The notes beneath the pieces were generated by a model. It worked only from the letters and a program-made list of their open reading frames with translations. It made no database searches and was not told the DNA's origin. From Neogemmobacter tilapiae (GTDB lineage: Bacteria > Pseudomonadota > Alphaproteobacteria > Rhodobacterales > Rhodobacteraceae): DNA of 64,000 nt. The position numbers and the translations under genes were made by a program. Where the stretch lies: NCBI RefSeq assembly GCF_014652215.1, contig NZ_BMYJ01000005.1:250026-314025 (forward strand), given 5' to 3'. Shown here one piece after another: positions 35,335 to 44,973 of the stretch (positions are counted from its first letter, which is position 1; each line of letters starts with the position of its first letter).

Positions 35335-35985
35335 CAAATGTGCAAATTAAAAAATCAATCATATTGATCGCTAATTTAACCTTAATAAGGTGCACCCCCC
35401 CTCACTCCTCCCACAACTCCGCCGGCAACGTCTTCGCTCCCACCGCAGACCCCACACCCCACCACAAGCCCCACAAGGCCTCAACATCAATTCCTGCGCC
35501 AACACCCCCCGCAAAAAATCCTGCACCAAACCATCCGCCTACCCCCCAATCGACCAACCGGTTCGCCGCGCCAGCCTCTGAATTGGTGCGCAAGGTCGAA
35601 AGTGCCGTCCGCACCCCTTCGCCGCCCGAACCGCCATGGACGCCGCAAATGTAAGGCAGGTGATCTCACGCATCGTTGCCTTGAAGTCAGATCGCAAAGA
35701 CAATCCAAATTGACCAGCAGCCGGCCATCAAACCCCAGCCCAACCGGCCTGCGTCACATCATCCAGCCCAAACCAAGAAAATTCTGCCAACGCGGCAGTC
35801 AAGTTTTCCTTAACAAACCAATAACGCCTCTAAGAAATTGTAACATTACCAACATCATAGCCCTCATTTCACGCGTGAAAGGCCCGGCCCACCCCGGCGC
35901 GACCTATGGCCTTGCTTTAGACCAGACCCAAAAATCCGAACGCCCAGTCGAAAGGCCAAAATTTCAGCATTCTGTGGGATTGAAG
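35335..35985. other. 651-base region without a supported gene
   Basis: Lies between the immunity gene and tRNA-Phe. Proline-rich short frames on the plus strand and a glycine/tryptophan-rich 70-codon frame on the minus strand (35402-35614) lack ribosome sites and look like by-products of a C-rich stretch. It could be a decayed remnant of toxin cassettes or mobile DNA next to the tRNA, but I see no recognisable protein, no inverted terminal repeats and no copy of the tRNA 3' end. Confidence 0.45.
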
Positions 35986-36061
35986 TGGTGCCCGGAGACG
36001 GATTTGAACCGCCGACACGCGGATTTTCAATCCGCTGCTCTACCAACTGAGCTATCCGGGC
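35986..36061 (-). tRNA. tRNA-Phe (GAA)
   Basis: 76 bases including encoded CCA. The acceptor pairs GCCCGGA with TCCGGGC, the T arm holds GGTTCAAATCC, and the anticodon loop TTGAAAA (36024-36030 on the complement) gives anticodon GAA at 36026-36028. It lies 64 bases after yacG on the same strand. Confidence 0.97.
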
Positions 36062-36125
36062 CTGAGGGCGAAACCATCAGTGGGGGCGGTTTATTGCAGG
36101 GCGCGGGGGCTGTCCAGAGGCTTTT

Positions 36126-36287
36126 TCAGTGTTTCGGCGGTTCTTCGGAATAGGGTCGCGCATCCTCATCGGCCGGGATCGCATAGCCCCCCTTTAACCA
36201 GCGCCCCAGATCGACATCCGCACAGCGCCGCGAACAGAAGGGGCGGTATTTCGGATCGCTTTCCTTGTCGCAGATCGGGCAGGCCAT
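36126..36287 (-). CDS. yacG: DNA gyrase inhibitor / zinc-ribbon protein YacG
   Basis: 53-residue protein, easily missed for its length. It begins Met-Ala-Cys-Pro-Ile-Cys and has Phe-Cys-Ser-Arg-Arg-Cys, giving the four zinc ligands Cys3, Cys6, Cys18 and Cys22, followed by Ala-Asp-Val-Asp-Leu-Gly-Arg-Trp, the typical YacG sequence. The E. coli protein binds GyrB and inhibits gyrase. Its start overlaps the stop of the RNase E/G gene (TGATG), the usual arrangement in alphaproteobacteria. Confidence 0.93.
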   Translation of the reverse strand: MACPICDKESDPKYRPFCSRRCADVDLGRWLKGGYAIPADEDARPYSEEPPKH

Positions 36288-37327
36288 CAAGCATCGCCCA
36301 TCAACGGCAGGCGGTCGCGCTTGCGCACCAGTTCATACAGGCCCAAGGCCGTCCAACCCACCAGATGGGTTTCCGCCGCCTCGCCCTTGAACGCCGCCTT
36401 GATCACCTGATCCAGCACCGCCCGGTCCCGCTTCGGGATCGGCGCAAAGTCGATGACTATCTGCCCGCCCAAGCCCCGCAGCCGCAACTGGCGCGGCAGA
36501 TCGCGCGCGCAGGCGATGTTCGCCTTCAGCCCCGTCGCAGGGCTGGTATCCGCCCCGGTGTTCACGTCGATCGCCACCAAGGCGCGGGTTGATTCGATGA
36601 ACATCGACGCCCCGCCCGTCAGATCGACACGCGGTTGCAGCAGTTCGCCCAGCAGGTCCAGCACGCCACGCGTTTCAAACCCGCCCTCCTCCGTAATCAC
36701 CTCATCCGGCACAGGGTCCAGCCAATCGCGCCAGGCAACGTCTTGGGCCGAGGCCCCTTCGACCAGCAATTCCGGCTGGCCCGTCACATCGGCCAGCACC
36801 TGTTCCGCCAGCCCCCGCATTGCGGCGATGTCTTCTGCCACGGCTTCTGGTTCGGCATCGGCACAGGCCGACCGCAGGATCAGACCCAGCGTTTCATCCG
36901 CGCCTTCCATGCCTGCCGCCGCCATCTCGGCCAGTTCCCCACGCAAGCCTTCGTCATGGATCTTGCGCGAGATGTTCAGCCCCGGCGCGCCGGGCGTCAC
37001 AATCGCAAAGCGGCTTTTGAACAGCAACCGCGTCGTCACCGGCAGCGCCTTGCCCGGTTCCGCTGGCCCCGTCACCTGCACCAGAAGCGTCCGCCCCGGT
37101 GCCACGCCATCGGTCTGGCGCAGAAACCCCGACTGGCCTGCGGGGAGCTTTACAAACATCCCCCCCATGCCCTTCATCGGCCGATCCGCCAGCGCGCGGC
37201 AAATCGCCCCCGGCAAAAGATCATCACCTTCCGGGTCGATCAGCACATCCATCAAGACGCCATCCACGACCAAAGCCGCCGCAGCCCGCCCCTGAAATTC
37301 GTCCAAGACGACGACGCGACCCTTCAT
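36287..37327 (-). CDS. ribonuclease E/G family protein (short form)
   Basis: 346 residues. An N-terminal S1-like region (Gly-Gln-Ser-Gly-Phe-Leu) precedes the catalytic domain with the magnesium-binding aspartates in Val-Ala-Ile-Asp-Val-Asn-Thr-Gly and Ile-Val-Ile-Asp-Phe. It cuts single-stranded AU-rich RNA and matures rRNA ends. It is shorter than E. coli RNase G and has no C-terminal scaffold, so it is not the main degradosome RNase E. ATG at 37327 overlaps the maf stop; the longer frame to 37423 is not needed. Confidence 0.92.
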   Translation of the reverse strand: MKGRVVVLDEFQGRAAAALVVDGVLMDVLIDPEGDDLLPGAICRALADRPMKGMGGMFVKLPAGQSGFLRQTDGVAPGRTLLVQVTGPAEPGKALPVTTRLLFKSRFAIVTPGAPGLNISRKIHDEGLRGELAEMAAAGMEGADETLGLILRSACADAEPEAVAEDIAAMRGLAEQVLADVTGQPELLVEGASAQDVAWRDWLDPVPDEVITEEGGFETRGVLDLLGELLQPRVDLTGGASMFIESTRALVAIDVNTGADTSPATGLKANIACARDLPRQLRLRGLGGQIVIDFAPIPKRDRAVLDQVIKAAFKGEAAETHLVGWTALGLYELVRKRDRLPLMGDA

Positions 37328-37899
37328 GACTGCCTCCAGACCGGATAACCCGCTGCGGCCAAAAGCGCCGCCGTTTCGGCCACGGGCAGACCCATGATTC
37401 CCGTAAATGACCCGGAAATCCAAGGGATAAAGGCTCCAGCCGCCCCTTGGATGCCGTAAGCCCCCGCTTTGCCTTGCCAGTCGCCGCCCGCCAGATAGGC
37501 GTTCAGTTCCAGATCAGACAGCCGCTTCATCTTGACGTCACTTTCACTGACCCGCTCCCAGATCTGCGCGCCCCGCCGCACGGCAATGGCGGTGAAAACC
37601 TGATGCCGCCGCCCGCCCAGCATGGTCAGAAATTCCGCTGCTTGGCCTGCATTGTCGGGCTTGCCCAAGATGCGCCGCCCCAAGGCCACTGTCGTATCGG
37701 CACAAAGCACGATGTCATCATCGCCCGCCGTCACCGCCAGCGCCTTCTCCCGTGCCAGACGGGCCGCATAGGGGCGCGGCAATTCGCCCTTGTGGGGCGT
37801 TTCGTCAATATCGGGTGGAAGGATCGCATCGGGCACGATCCCAAGGCCCGCCAGCAATTCCTTGCGCCGGGGGCTGGCCGATCCCAGGATCAGCCGCAT
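37324..37899 (-). CDS. maf: Maf family nucleoside triphosphate pyrophosphatase
   Basis: 191 residues. It opens [12 protein letters not shown], the Maf signature, and carries Cys-Ala-Asp-Thr-Thr-Val-Ala with the catalytic Asp, plus Gly-Lys-Pro. Maf enzymes hydrolyse dTTP, UTP or modified pyrimidine triphosphates to keep them out of nucleic acids. The start shares one base with the infA stop (TAATG). Confidence 0.94.
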   Translation of the reverse strand: MRLILGSASPRRKELLAGLGIVPDAILPPDIDETPHKGELPRPYAARLAREKALAVTAGDDDIVLCADTTVALGRRILGKPDNAGQAAEFLTMLGGRRHQVFTAIAVRRGAQIWERVSESDVKMKRLSDLELNAYLAGGDWQGKAGAYGIQGAAGAFIPWISGSFTGIMGLPVAETAALLAAAGYPVWRQS

Positions 37900-38117
37900 T
37901 ATTTAAAGCGATAGTTGATCCGGCCCTTGCTCAGATCATAGGGGGTCATTTCGACCTGCACCTTGTCGCCAGCCAGAACACGGATGCGGTTCTTGCGCAT
38001 CTTGCCTGCCATCACAGCGATCAATTCATGGCCATTGTCGAGTTCAACCTTGAATGTCGCATTCGGCAGGAGTTCCTTCACGACACCGGGGAATTCGAGA
38101 ATGTCTTCCTTGGCCAT
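37899..38117 (-). CDS. infA: translation initiation factor IF-1
   Basis: 72 residues, the standard length, a single S1/OB domain. It reads Met-Ala-Lys-Glu-Asp, Gly-Val-Val-x-Glu-Leu-Leu-Pro-Asn, Ala-x-Met-Ala-Gly-Lys-Met-Arg-Lys-Asn-Arg-Ile and ends Gly-Arg-Ile-Asn-Tyr-Arg-Phe-Lys. IF-1 binds the ribosomal A site during initiation. First gene of the infA-maf-rng-yacG transcript; the promoter should lie in 38118-38258. Confidence 0.97.
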   Translation of the reverse strand: MAKEDILEFPGVVKELLPNATFKVELDNGHELIAVMAGKMRKNRIRVLAGDKVQVEMTPYDLSKGRINYRFK

Positions 38118-38258
38118 GTTGTCTCCCAAACGGATAAGGCCCGTGACTTGCACGGGCACGCGCCGCCCTATGCGCCCGTTTGGCGGGGATTTCAAGGGGG
38201 AAATGGGTTGTGGCGTTTCGTCAACTCTCGGCAGGCCTAGGTCAATTCTAATACGCTC

Positions 38259-38283
38259 GCCCCTCCCTTTTGTGGGGAGGGGC
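38259..38283 (-). terminator. terminator after the bzt operon
   Basis: Nine-pair stem GCCCCTCCC (38259-38267) and GGGAGGGGC (38275-38283), loop of seven. It sits 15 bases past the bztD stop. A clear T run is missing, so the strength is uncertain. Confidence 0.6.
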
Positions 38284-38297
38284 AGGGCTTGGAGGGC

Positions 38298-39071
38298 TCA
38301 ATGCCCCAAAATCTGGCTCAGGAACAGTTTTGTCCGCTCGCTCTTCGGGTTCGTGAAGAACTCTTTCGGTTCGTTCTGTTCCACGATCTGGCCCTGATCC
38401 ATAAAGATCACCCGGTTCGCCACCGCCTGCGCAAAGCCCATTTCGTGGGTCACGCAGAGCATCGTCATGCCCTCTTGCGCCAGTTCGATCATCGTATCCA
38501 GCACTTCCTTGATCATTTCCGGATCAAGGGCCGAGGTCGGCTCGTCGAATAGCATGATCCGCGGTTTCATGCACAGCGACCGCGCAATCGCCACCCGCTG
38601 TTGCTGACCGCCCGACAACTGGCCGGGATATTTATGTGCCTGTTCCGGGATTTTGACCTTGCGCAGGAAATGCATCGCCGTTTCTTCGGCCTCGCGCTTT
38701 GGAACCTTCCGCACCCAGATCGGCGCCAGCGTGCAGTTTTCCAGAATCGTCAGATGCGGGAACAGGTTAAAGTGTTGGAACACCATCCCCACCTCCGACC
38801 GCACCTTATCAATGTTCTTGATGTCGGATGTCAGTTCCGTCCCATCGACGACAATCTGCCCCGCCTGATGTTCCTCCAACCGGTTGATGCAGCGGATCAG
38901 CGTCGATTTGCCAGACCCGGAAGGCCCGCAGATCACGATCCGTTCGCCCCGCTGGACCGTCATGTTGATGTCCCGCAGGACGTGAAAGGTGCCATACCAT
39001 TTGTTCATGGCGGCAATCTGGATCGCGACCTCGTCGCTGACCTGCATCTTTTGTGCGGCTTGTTCGTTCAT
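38298..39071 (-). CDS. bztD: ATP-binding protein BztD of a polar amino acid ABC transporter
   Basis: 257 residues. Walker A Gly-Pro-Ser-Gly-Ser-Gly-Lys-Ser-Thr, signature Leu-Ser-Gly-Gly-Gln-Gln-Gln-Arg and Walker B [11 protein letters not shown] are all present, with the switch His in Val-Thr-His-Glu. Powers uptake of glutamate, glutamine, aspartate and asparagine in Rhodobacter capsulatus. AAGGAA ribosome site; last gene of bztABCD. Confidence 0.95.
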   Translation of the reverse strand: MNEQAAQKMQVSDEVAIQIAAMNKWYGTFHVLRDINMTVQRGERIVICGPSGSGKSTLIRCINRLEEHQAGQIVVDGTELTSDIKNIDKVRSEVGMVFQHFNLFPHLTILENCTLAPIWVRKVPKREAEETAMHFLRKVKIPEQAHKYPGQLSGGQQQRVAIARSLCMKPRIMLFDEPTSALDPEMIKEVLDTMIELAQEGMTMLCVTHEMGFAQAVANRVIFMDQGQIVEQNEPKEFFTNPKSERTKLFLSQILGH

Positions 39072-39081
39072 GACAGGTTCC

Positions 39082-40488
39082 TTAGCGATGATCGGTCTTC
39101 AGCTTGCGTTCCAGATACATGGAGTAACGCGACATGCTGAAGCAGAGGATAAAGAAGATGGCCCCGACAAAGACATAGGGCTCCCAGTAGATGCCCTTCC
39201 AGTTGATGTCGGCGCGCACGGCCATCGTGACGCCGCGTAGCGGGTCCAAAAGGCCGACAAAGCTGACAAGGGTCGTATCTTTGAACAGGCCAATGAAGGT
39301 CGAAACGATGCCGGGGATCGAGATTTTCAGCGCCTGCGGCATGATGATCAACCGCTGTGCCTGCCAATAGTTCAGGCCCAAGGCATCGGCGGCCTCATAC
39401 TGCCCACGGGGCAGGGCGGCAAGACCGCCCCGGATCACCTCGGCCAGATAGGCGGCGGCAAAGAAGGTGACAAGGATGATCACCCGCAGGATCAGGTCAA
39501 AGTTCGTTCCCGGCGGCAGGAAGTATTGCAGCAGAAGGGACGCCGTGAACAGAAGGGTGATCAAGGGCACGCCGCGGATGAACTCGATGAACCCCACCGA
39601 CAGGGATTTCACGATGAACATGTCCGACTGACGACCCAGGGCTAGGATGATGCCCAATGGCAGCGAAAAGCTGATCGCGGTGACGCCGATGACGATGGCC
39701 AGAAGGAACCCGCCAAACTTATCCGAGTTCACCGGGGTCAGGCCCCAGGGCAGGATCGAATGGATCCAAGGGTGAACATGGCTAAACAGCGGAAAGATCT
39801 TGGCCAAGAAACCCAGAACCGATTGTTCAAAGGCGACCGGCACGGCCACAAAAGGCAGGGCATCGACCAGTCTGAACAGGAACCACAGGATGTTCCCCAG
39901 TGGATTACCAAAGCACAGCAGAAGCAACACGACAAAGGTGGTGACACCCCAGCCGCCGCCGATCCGGGTCGCAATGAAGAACACCGCCCCCACCAACAGG
40001 ATCAACATCACCGGAACCCAGACCGAGCCACCCCACAACAGCAGATACGCCACTGCCGGATAGGCCAATGTGAGCAGGAACATCTTGCGGGGGAACTGGC
40101 TGAACAGCACCGGGGCCAGCGCCACGAACAGCAGACCAAAGGCCAGTGTCGGTCGCCAGTACAGGTCTGACGGGTAAAAACCGAACAAATACTGGTGCCA
40201 ACGTTCGCGGACCATCGCCCAGCAGGCGGCCTCGGTCCCATCGCCACCGGTGCGGGCGGCAATGATCTCACGGCATTCGCCCAAGGAACCGGCGTTCCAC
40301 ACGCCGCCAAAAATCCAAGGCAGCAGGCCCGACAGACCCCAGTAAACGATGAACAGCCCCAGCAGTGTCAGGATCGTGTTCAGTGGCCCGGAAAACAAGT
40401 TCTCCCGCAGCCATTTGATTGCACCGCTGTCGCGCGCCGGGGGCGCTTCGGGCGGCAGCATTTCGGTTCGGATGAAGGTCTGGGTCAT
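39082..40488 (-). CDS. bztC: permease BztC
   Basis: 468 residues, longer than common amino-acid permeases, as is known for BztC. It has many membrane segments: an N-terminal extension with several, then the ABC permease core with Glu-Ala-Ala-x-Ala-Leu-Gly-Leu, the EAA loop that contacts BztD. Forms the heteromeric channel with BztB. The bztB stop lies one base upstream of its start, so the two are produced together. Confidence 0.94.
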   Translation of the reverse strand: MTQTFIRTEMLPPEAPPARDSGAIKWLRENLFSGPLNTILTLLGLFIVYWGLSGLLPWIFGGVWNAGSLGECREIIAARTGGDGTEAACWAMVRERWHQYLFGFYPSDLYWRPTLAFGLLFVALAPVLFSQFPRKMFLLTLAYPAVAYLLLWGGSVWVPVMLILLVGAVFFIATRIGGGWGVTTFVVLLLLCFGNPLGNILWFLFRLVDALPFVAVPVAFEQSVLGFLAKIFPLFSHVHPWIHSILPWGLTPVNSDKFGGFLLAIVIGVTAISFSLPLGIILALGRQSDMFIVKSLSVGFIEFIRGVPLITLLFTASLLLQYFLPPGTNFDLILRVIILVTFFAAAYLAEVIRGGLAALPRGQYEAADALGLNYWQAQRLIIMPQALKISIPGIVSTFIGLFKDTTLVSFVGLLDPLRGVTMAVRADINWKGIYWEPYVFVGAIFFILCFSMSRYSMYLERKLKTDHR

Positions 40489-40489
40489 G

Positions 40490-41833
40490 TTAGCGCGCCT
40501 TCAACTGAACGGATTGGTTGTAGATGTTCATGCCGACCGAGATGATCAGACTGATCGTCAGATAGATCAGCATCATCAGCAGCATACATTCCAACTCGCG
40601 CCCCGTCTGGTTCAGGGTGATTCCCCCCAATGTGCCGCGCAGGTCAAGATAAGACACGGCAATGCCCAAAGAGGTGTTTTTGGTAAGGTTCAGATACTGG
40701 CTGATCAGCGGCGGGATGATCACCCGCAGCGCCTGCGGCAGCACCACAAGGCTCATCGTCCGGCCGGGGCGTAGGCCCAAGGCGAACGAAGCCTCGGACT
40801 GCCCCTTGCTGATCGCCATGATCCCCGCCCGCACGATTTCGGCAATGAACGCGCCCGTATACAGCGCCAAAGCCACCGTCAGCGCCAAAAGCGAGGCGGA
40901 AATGGTGAAACCGCCCTGGAAGTTGAAACCTTGGCTTACGCCCGCCTCAGTCACAGGAAAGGCCGGAACCTCCAGATGGAAGCCCATCGCAATCAGCAAA
41001 AGCACCAGCGGCGCAAACAGGATCAGCAGAGACTTCCACCAGGTCGTGGGTCGCACGCCCGTCGTTTCCTGCACCACACGCGCCTTGCGCCGCAGTTGCG
41101 CATTCACCCAGATCGATGCGGCCACAACCGCCAGCGCGGCCAGAACCGAAAAGCTGATGGTGAAATCGCCGATGCTGAACGAACCCAAGGGCCGTTCCAG
41201 CAGGGGCTTGGGCATGAACATGCCCCGCTTGGTGATCGCCACCGTGTCGAACAGCACCTTGGACGCCGCTGGGGTTGTCACGGCATCGGGCGGCAACGTG
41301 CCCCCCTGGGCCTCAATCGCCAGCGCATCGATCATCGGCTGCGTGACCTTGAAATCCTTCGGCTCCGGTCCGATTTCGGTCAACGGCACATAGATGAACA
41401 GGATCCAGAGAAGCACCGGAATATTGCGGAAAATTTCCACATAGACCGTCATGATCCGCGCCACCAACCAGTTCTTCGACAGGCGCAGGACGCCCACCAG
41501 AACCCCGACGATGGTCGCCAGAATGCAGCCCACAAAGGCCACCAGCAGCGTGTTCGCCAGCCCCACGAAAAGGGCGCGCCCGTGGCTGGAATCATTCGTA
41601 TAGGGGATCAGGGTCTGTTCAATATCATACCCGGCCCGCACCCATAGAAAGTTATAGTTGAACGTCTTGCCCTTGGCGGCAAGGTTATCGATCGTGTTGT
41701 TGACCAGCCAAGACAGGGCCAGCCCGAACAAGATCAGCACGACGATCTGAATGGTCATCGACCGGAACCGCGTGTCATAGATAAGCATACTCAGCCGAAA
41801 GTTTTCCTTCGGCGTTTCCGTGGCATAGGCCAT
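40490..41833 (-). CDS. bztB: permease BztB
   Basis: 447 residues, multi-pass, with a large loop between the first segments and the permease core (about residues 110-230). The EAA loop shows Glu-Ala-Ser-Phe-Ala-Leu-Gly-Leu-Arg-Pro. A good AGGGGA ribosome site precedes the start. It follows bztA after a hairpin that could reduce read-through, in line with lower need for permease than for binding protein. Confidence 0.94.
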   Translation of the reverse strand: MAYATETPKENFRLSMLIYDTRFRSMTIQIVVLILFGLALSWLVNNTIDNLAAKGKTFNYNFLWVRAGYDIEQTLIPYTNDSSHGRALFVGLANTLLVAFVGCILATIVGVLVGVLRLSKNWLVARIMTVYVEIFRNIPVLLWILFIYVPLTEIGPEPKDFKVTQPMIDALAIEAQGGTLPPDAVTTPAASKVLFDTVAITKRGMFMPKPLLERPLGSFSIGDFTISFSVLAALAVVAASIWVNAQLRRKARVVQETTGVRPTTWWKSLLILFAPLVLLLIAMGFHLEVPAFPVTEAGVSQGFNFQGGFTISASLLALTVALALYTGAFIAEIVRAGIMAISKGQSEASFALGLRPGRTMSLVVLPQALRVIIPPLISQYLNLTKNTSLGIAVSYLDLRGTLGGITLNQTGRELECMLLMMLIYLTISLIISVGMNIYNQSVQLKAR

Positions 41834-41928
41834 ATTTGTTCCCCTGTGCCCGCCCTGTCCGGCTTGATGCCGTATTTTCTGCGGTCATGCCGCCGGGTCG
41901 GTCATTCTTGTCCGTCTTGGTCAAAAGC

Positions 41929-41960
41929 CCTCGGGCGGCCCGTTGCCAGACCGCCCGAGG
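41929..41960 (-). terminator. hairpin between bztA and bztB (attenuator or RNA stabiliser)
   Basis: Perfect ten-pair stem: CCTCGGGCGG (41929-41938) and CCGCCCGAGG (41951-41960), followed on the minus strand by GCTTTTGA. It stands nine bases after the bztA stop inside the operon, the place where partial terminators set the excess of binding protein over permease. Confidence 0.75.
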
Positions 41961-41969
41961 TTGTTCAGA

Positions 41970-42980
41970 TCACCGGAACGGTGCGGCGTATTGCAGGCCG
42001 CCTTGCGTCCACAGCGCGTTCAGGCCACGGGCCAGACCGATCGGGGTGCTTTCGCCGATGTTGGCATCGAACACTTCGCCATAGTTGCCCACCGCCAGAA
42101 CGGCGCGCTTGGCGAATTCATTGTCCAAACCAATCTTGGCGCCCATGTCGCCTTCCAGACCGGCCAGACGCTTCACTTCCGGGTCGGTCGTCGAAGCGGC
42201 GATTTCTTCAAAGTTCGCTTTGGTGATACCTTTTTCTTCGGCGATCAGCAGCGCGAAATAGGTCCAGCGGACGATGTCACCCCACTGGTTGTCGCCATGA
42301 CGCACGACCGGGCCCAGCGGTTCTTTCGAGATGATTTCCGGCAGGATGATGTGGTTTTCCGCATCCGCCATCGTCGCGCGGCTAGCGGCCAACCCCGAAG
42401 CGTCGGTCGTGTAGGTGTCGCAAGCCCCGGCCAGATACTGACGCTGACCTTCGCTGTCGTCAGCCACGTTGACGGCGGTGTAGGTCATGTTGTTAGCCTT
42501 GAAGAAGTCGGCCAAGTTCAGTTCCGTTGTGGTGCCGGTCTGGATGCAGACCGTCGCGCCGTTCAGCTCTTTCGCCGAGGTAACGCCCAGATCTTTCTTC
42601 ACCATGAAGCCTTGGCCATCATAGTAGTTCACCGCCACGAAATCCAAGGCCAGCTCGGTATCGCGCGAGAAGGTCCAAGTCGAGTTGCGGATCAGAACAT
42701 CGACTTCGCCCGAGGCCAGCGCCGTGAAACGGGTCTCGCCGGTGGTCGGCACGAATTTCACCTTTGATGCGTCGCCCAGAACGGCCGCAGCCAAGGCTTT
42801 GCACAGATCGACGTCAAAGCCGGTCCAAGTGCCGTCAGCCCCCGGTGCGCCAAAGCCGGTCAGACCGGTGTTCGACCCGCAGATCAGCTCGCCACGCGCT
42901 TTCACGTCATCCAGCGTGCCGGCTTGCGCCACGCCTGCGGCCAGTACGGCGGCGGTTGCCAGCAATACGGTCTTTTTCAT
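41970..42980 (-). CDS. bztA: periplasmic amino acid-binding protein BztA
   Basis: 336 residues with a signal peptide (Met-Lys-Lys-Thr-Val, cut near Val-Ala-Gln-Ala-Gly). The family SBP_bac_3 motif Gly-Phe-Asp-Val-Asp-Leu-Cys-Lys-Ala is clear, then Arg-Asn-Ser-Thr-Trp-Thr and Asp-Thr-Tyr-Thr-Thr-Asp. It captures glutamate, glutamine, aspartate and asparagine for the BztBCD transporter. The ATG at 42980 has the ribosome site GGAAGAGGG. Confidence 0.95.
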   Translation of the reverse strand: MKKTVLLATAAVLAAGVAQAGTLDDVKARGELICGSNTGLTGFGAPGADGTWTGFDVDLCKALAAAVLGDASKVKFVPTTGETRFTALASGEVDVLIRNSTWTFSRDTELALDFVAVNYYDGQGFMVKKDLGVTSAKELNGATVCIQTGTTTELNLADFFKANNMTYTAVNVADDSEGQRQYLAGACDTYTTDASGLAASRATMADAENHIILPEIISKEPLGPVVRHGDNQWGDIVRWTYFALLIAEEKGITKANFEEIAASTTDPEVKRLAGLEGDMGAKIGLDNEFAKRAVLAVGNYGEVFDANIGESTPIGLARGLNALWTQGGLQYAAPFR

Positions 42981-43116
42981 GCTACCCTCTTCCTGTGTGT
43001 CCGCCACGGTTCGGACGGACAAGTGATGCGCCTTGTCGGCGCGGAAAACTGACGGAGGGGTTCACCCTCTCAGTCCACGCAGTTTCTGACATCGCGGTTT
43101 CAAAGGTCAAGGGAAA

Positions 43117-43152
43117 GCCAGTGATTAAATTTTCTCTTTTATGCCAGTGATT
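43117..43152. repeat. direct repeat GCCAGTGATT in the bztA upstream region
   Basis: Two exact copies (43117-43126 and 43143-43152), 26 bases apart, about 140-170 bases upstream of bztA and flanking an AT-rich segment. They may be regulator sites for nitrogen control of bzt; the binding protein is unknown. Confidence 0.4.
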
Positions 43153-43194
43153 TGCACGATTTTAGTGCGCATTTCGCAGCAAAGTGGCGAAAAT

Positions 43195-43917
43195 TCAGGC
43201 CGATTGTGACCGACACAATGCCCAGAATCGCCCCGCACTTTCCAAAGCGCTTTGCTTCAACCGAGCCACCTCGACGGCTTCGTCGTCCTGTCCCCACTGC
43301 GTGGCCTGCCAATCCTCATCCACACGTGCGATAGCCCAAAGCTGCTCCAGCGTCAGCCGGTCGTGGGTAAAGGCCAAGGCCAGAACCAGCGATCCGGTGA
43401 TCGCCACCAGATCGTGAAAGGCCGCCAGTTCAAAGGCATTCAGCCGATGCACCTGATCGGCCAAGGCCTGCACGCTGGCCGGGGGCTGATCCACCGGCAC
43501 GACGCCCTGCGTTACCAGCAATGGCGCGGCGAACTGCGCCGCAGCCCATTCCAGCATCGGATTCCACAACTCTGCCTGCCGTGCGGCCAGCGCGGCAGGG
43601 CCGGTCGCCCGATAGCACAGCAGATCATGCCCGCCATAGGCCGCCAGCAGATTCGCGACCTCGGCGAATTGCGGGGCCACCTTATCCAGCGCCGAATTGG
43701 CGGTGCGGGTCAGCGGCATCGTATCGGGCCGGATCTGGCCCTGCTGCGCCTCCCATTCTTCGGCCACTGCTTGCGCAAGCGCGCCTGTCGGTAGCACCAG
43801 TGCCCGCTTAGCCGGGGTCTTTACCCCCCGTCCGTCCAGCACCACAGCATAACCGTCATCAACAACCGCAACCCCGGTTTCCTTCCAGAAACGCTTGGCC
43901 GTCCAACCTGCCGCCAT
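43195..43917 (-). CDS. ATP12-family F1-ATPase assembly chaperone
   Basis: 240 residues. The N terminus Arg-Phe-Trp-Lys-Glu with Val-Leu-Asp-Gly-Arg-x-Val-Lys-Thr-Pro is the ATP12 signature; later Asp-Leu-Leu-Cys-Tyr-Arg-Ala and Gly-Ser-Leu-Val-Leu-Ala. ATP12 helps the alpha subunit of ATP synthase assemble and, in bacteria, is typical of alphaproteobacteria. It follows the pseudouridine synthase gene by three bases and probably shares its transcript. Confidence 0.93.
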   Translation of the reverse strand: MAAGWTAKRFWKETGVAVVDDGYAVVLDGRGVKTPAKRALVLPTGALAQAVAEEWEAQQGQIRPDTMPLTRTANSALDKVAPQFAEVANLLAAYGGHDLLCYRATGPAALAARQAELWNPMLEWAAAQFAAPLLVTQGVVPVDQPPASVQALADQVHRLNAFELAAFHDLVAITGSLVLALAFTHDRLTLEQLWAIARVDEDWQATQWGQDDEAVEVARLKQSALESAGRFWALCRSQSA

Positions 43918-43920
43918 CGC

Positions 43921-44973
43921 TCAATCCTTCCGATGGATGAAAGGATCGGCAGGCACGTCGTTTTCCTTCCAGTCCAGCGTCTTCCACGTCTTGGCCATGT
44001 GTTCCGGCAAGGGCGCGGTAAAGGTCATCATCTTCTTTGTGATCGGATGCTCCACCGACAGGCTCCGCGCATGCAGATGCAGTTTGCGGCTGATGTCGCC
44101 GCCGGAACCCGCGCCCCAGCCATCACCCTGATTCTCCTGCGCCCCGCCGCCGTATTTCCCGTCACCCAGAATCGGATGCCCCAGCTCGGCCATATGCGCC
44201 CGCAACTGGTGCGTCCGGCCTGTGACCGGCTCCAACGCCATCCAAGACATTCGTGTCCCCAGAAACCACAGGGTAAAGAAGTCCGTATGCGCCCGTTTCG
44301 CGTCTGGATAGTCGCCCATCTTTGCCGGATGCACGCACATCATCTTTTCGCCTTCGCCGCCCCGCCCGTGACCGGGGGCTTTTATCAGCCCGTATTTGAT
44401 GGACCCTTGCCGCGGGTTCGGCACACCCGCCACCAGCGCCCAATAGATCTTGCGCGTTTCGCGGTGTCGCAAAGCCTCGGACAGTGCGCGTGCCACCCGA
44501 TCTGTCCGTGCCAGCATCAGCACGCCCGATGTGTCCTTGTCCAACCGGTGCACCAGCTTTGGCTTGTCCTTATAGCCGAATTTCAGCGCCGCGGCCAAAC
44601 CGTCCACATGCCGATCACCTTGCCCGCTGCCACCTTGGCTGGGCAGGCCCGCCGGTTTGTTCAGGATGATCAGATGTTCATCTTTAAAGATCACCGCATT
44701 TTGGATCATCTGTTCATCCGAAATGCTGATCTTGTCCGATTTCGGCCGTGCCGCGACCTCATTCGCGTCGGGTAGGGGCGGAATACGGATTTCCATGCCC
44801 GGTGCCACACGGTCGGACGCCTTGACCCGCCCGCCATCCACCCGAATCTGCCCCGTCCGGCACAACTTTTCCACCGCCCCCTGCGTCAGATGCGGGAAAC
44901 GCTTTTTGAACCACCGATCCAACCGCTGCTCGCCATCTTCGTGCGAGACTTTCAACATCATGATCCCGCTCAT
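43921..44973 (-). CDS. RluA-family 23S rRNA pseudouridine synthase (RluC-like)
   Basis: 350 residues: an N-terminal S4 RNA-binding domain (Arg-Leu-Asp-Arg-Trp) and a catalytic domain with the signature His-Arg-Leu-Asp-Lys-Asp-Thr-Ser-Gly containing the catalytic Asp, plus Gly-Arg-Thr-His-Gln-Leu-Arg. Converts specific uridines of large-subunit rRNA. The ATG at 44973 overlaps the crcB stop (ATGA); the open frame runs to 45249 but only because crcB is read there in another phase. Confidence 0.92.
   Translation of the reverse strand: MSGIMMLKVSHEDGEQRLDRWFKKRFPHLTQGAVEKLCRTGQIRVDGGRVKASDRVAPGMEIRIPPLPDANEVAARPKSDKISISDEQMIQNAVIFKDEHLIILNKPAGLPSQGGSGQGDRHVDGLAAALKFGYKDKPKLVHRLDKDTSGVLMLARTDRVARALSEALRHRETRKIYWALVAGVPNPRQGSIKYGLIKAPGHGRGGEGEKMMCVHPAKMGDYPDAKRAHTDFFTLWFLGTRMSWMALEPVTGRTHQLRAHMAELGHPILGDGKYGGGAQENQGDGWGAGSGGDISRKLHLHARSLSVEHPITKKMMTFTAPLPEHMAKTWKTLDWKENDVPADPFIHRKD

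Noticed and set aside
35402-35614. 70-codon minus-strand frame rich in Gly and Trp
   Set aside because: No ribosome site and no similarity I can recall; most likely a by-product of a C-rich tract.
35331-35654. 107-codon proline-rich plus-strand open frame after the immunity gene
   Set aside because: Low-complexity Pro/Ala/Ser composition, overlaps the immunity gene end, no ribosome site.
28361-36061. integrative element inserted at tRNA-Phe
   Set aside because: No integrase gene, no duplicated tRNA end and no inverted terminal repeats were found; only the position and AT-rich toxin tail suggest it.
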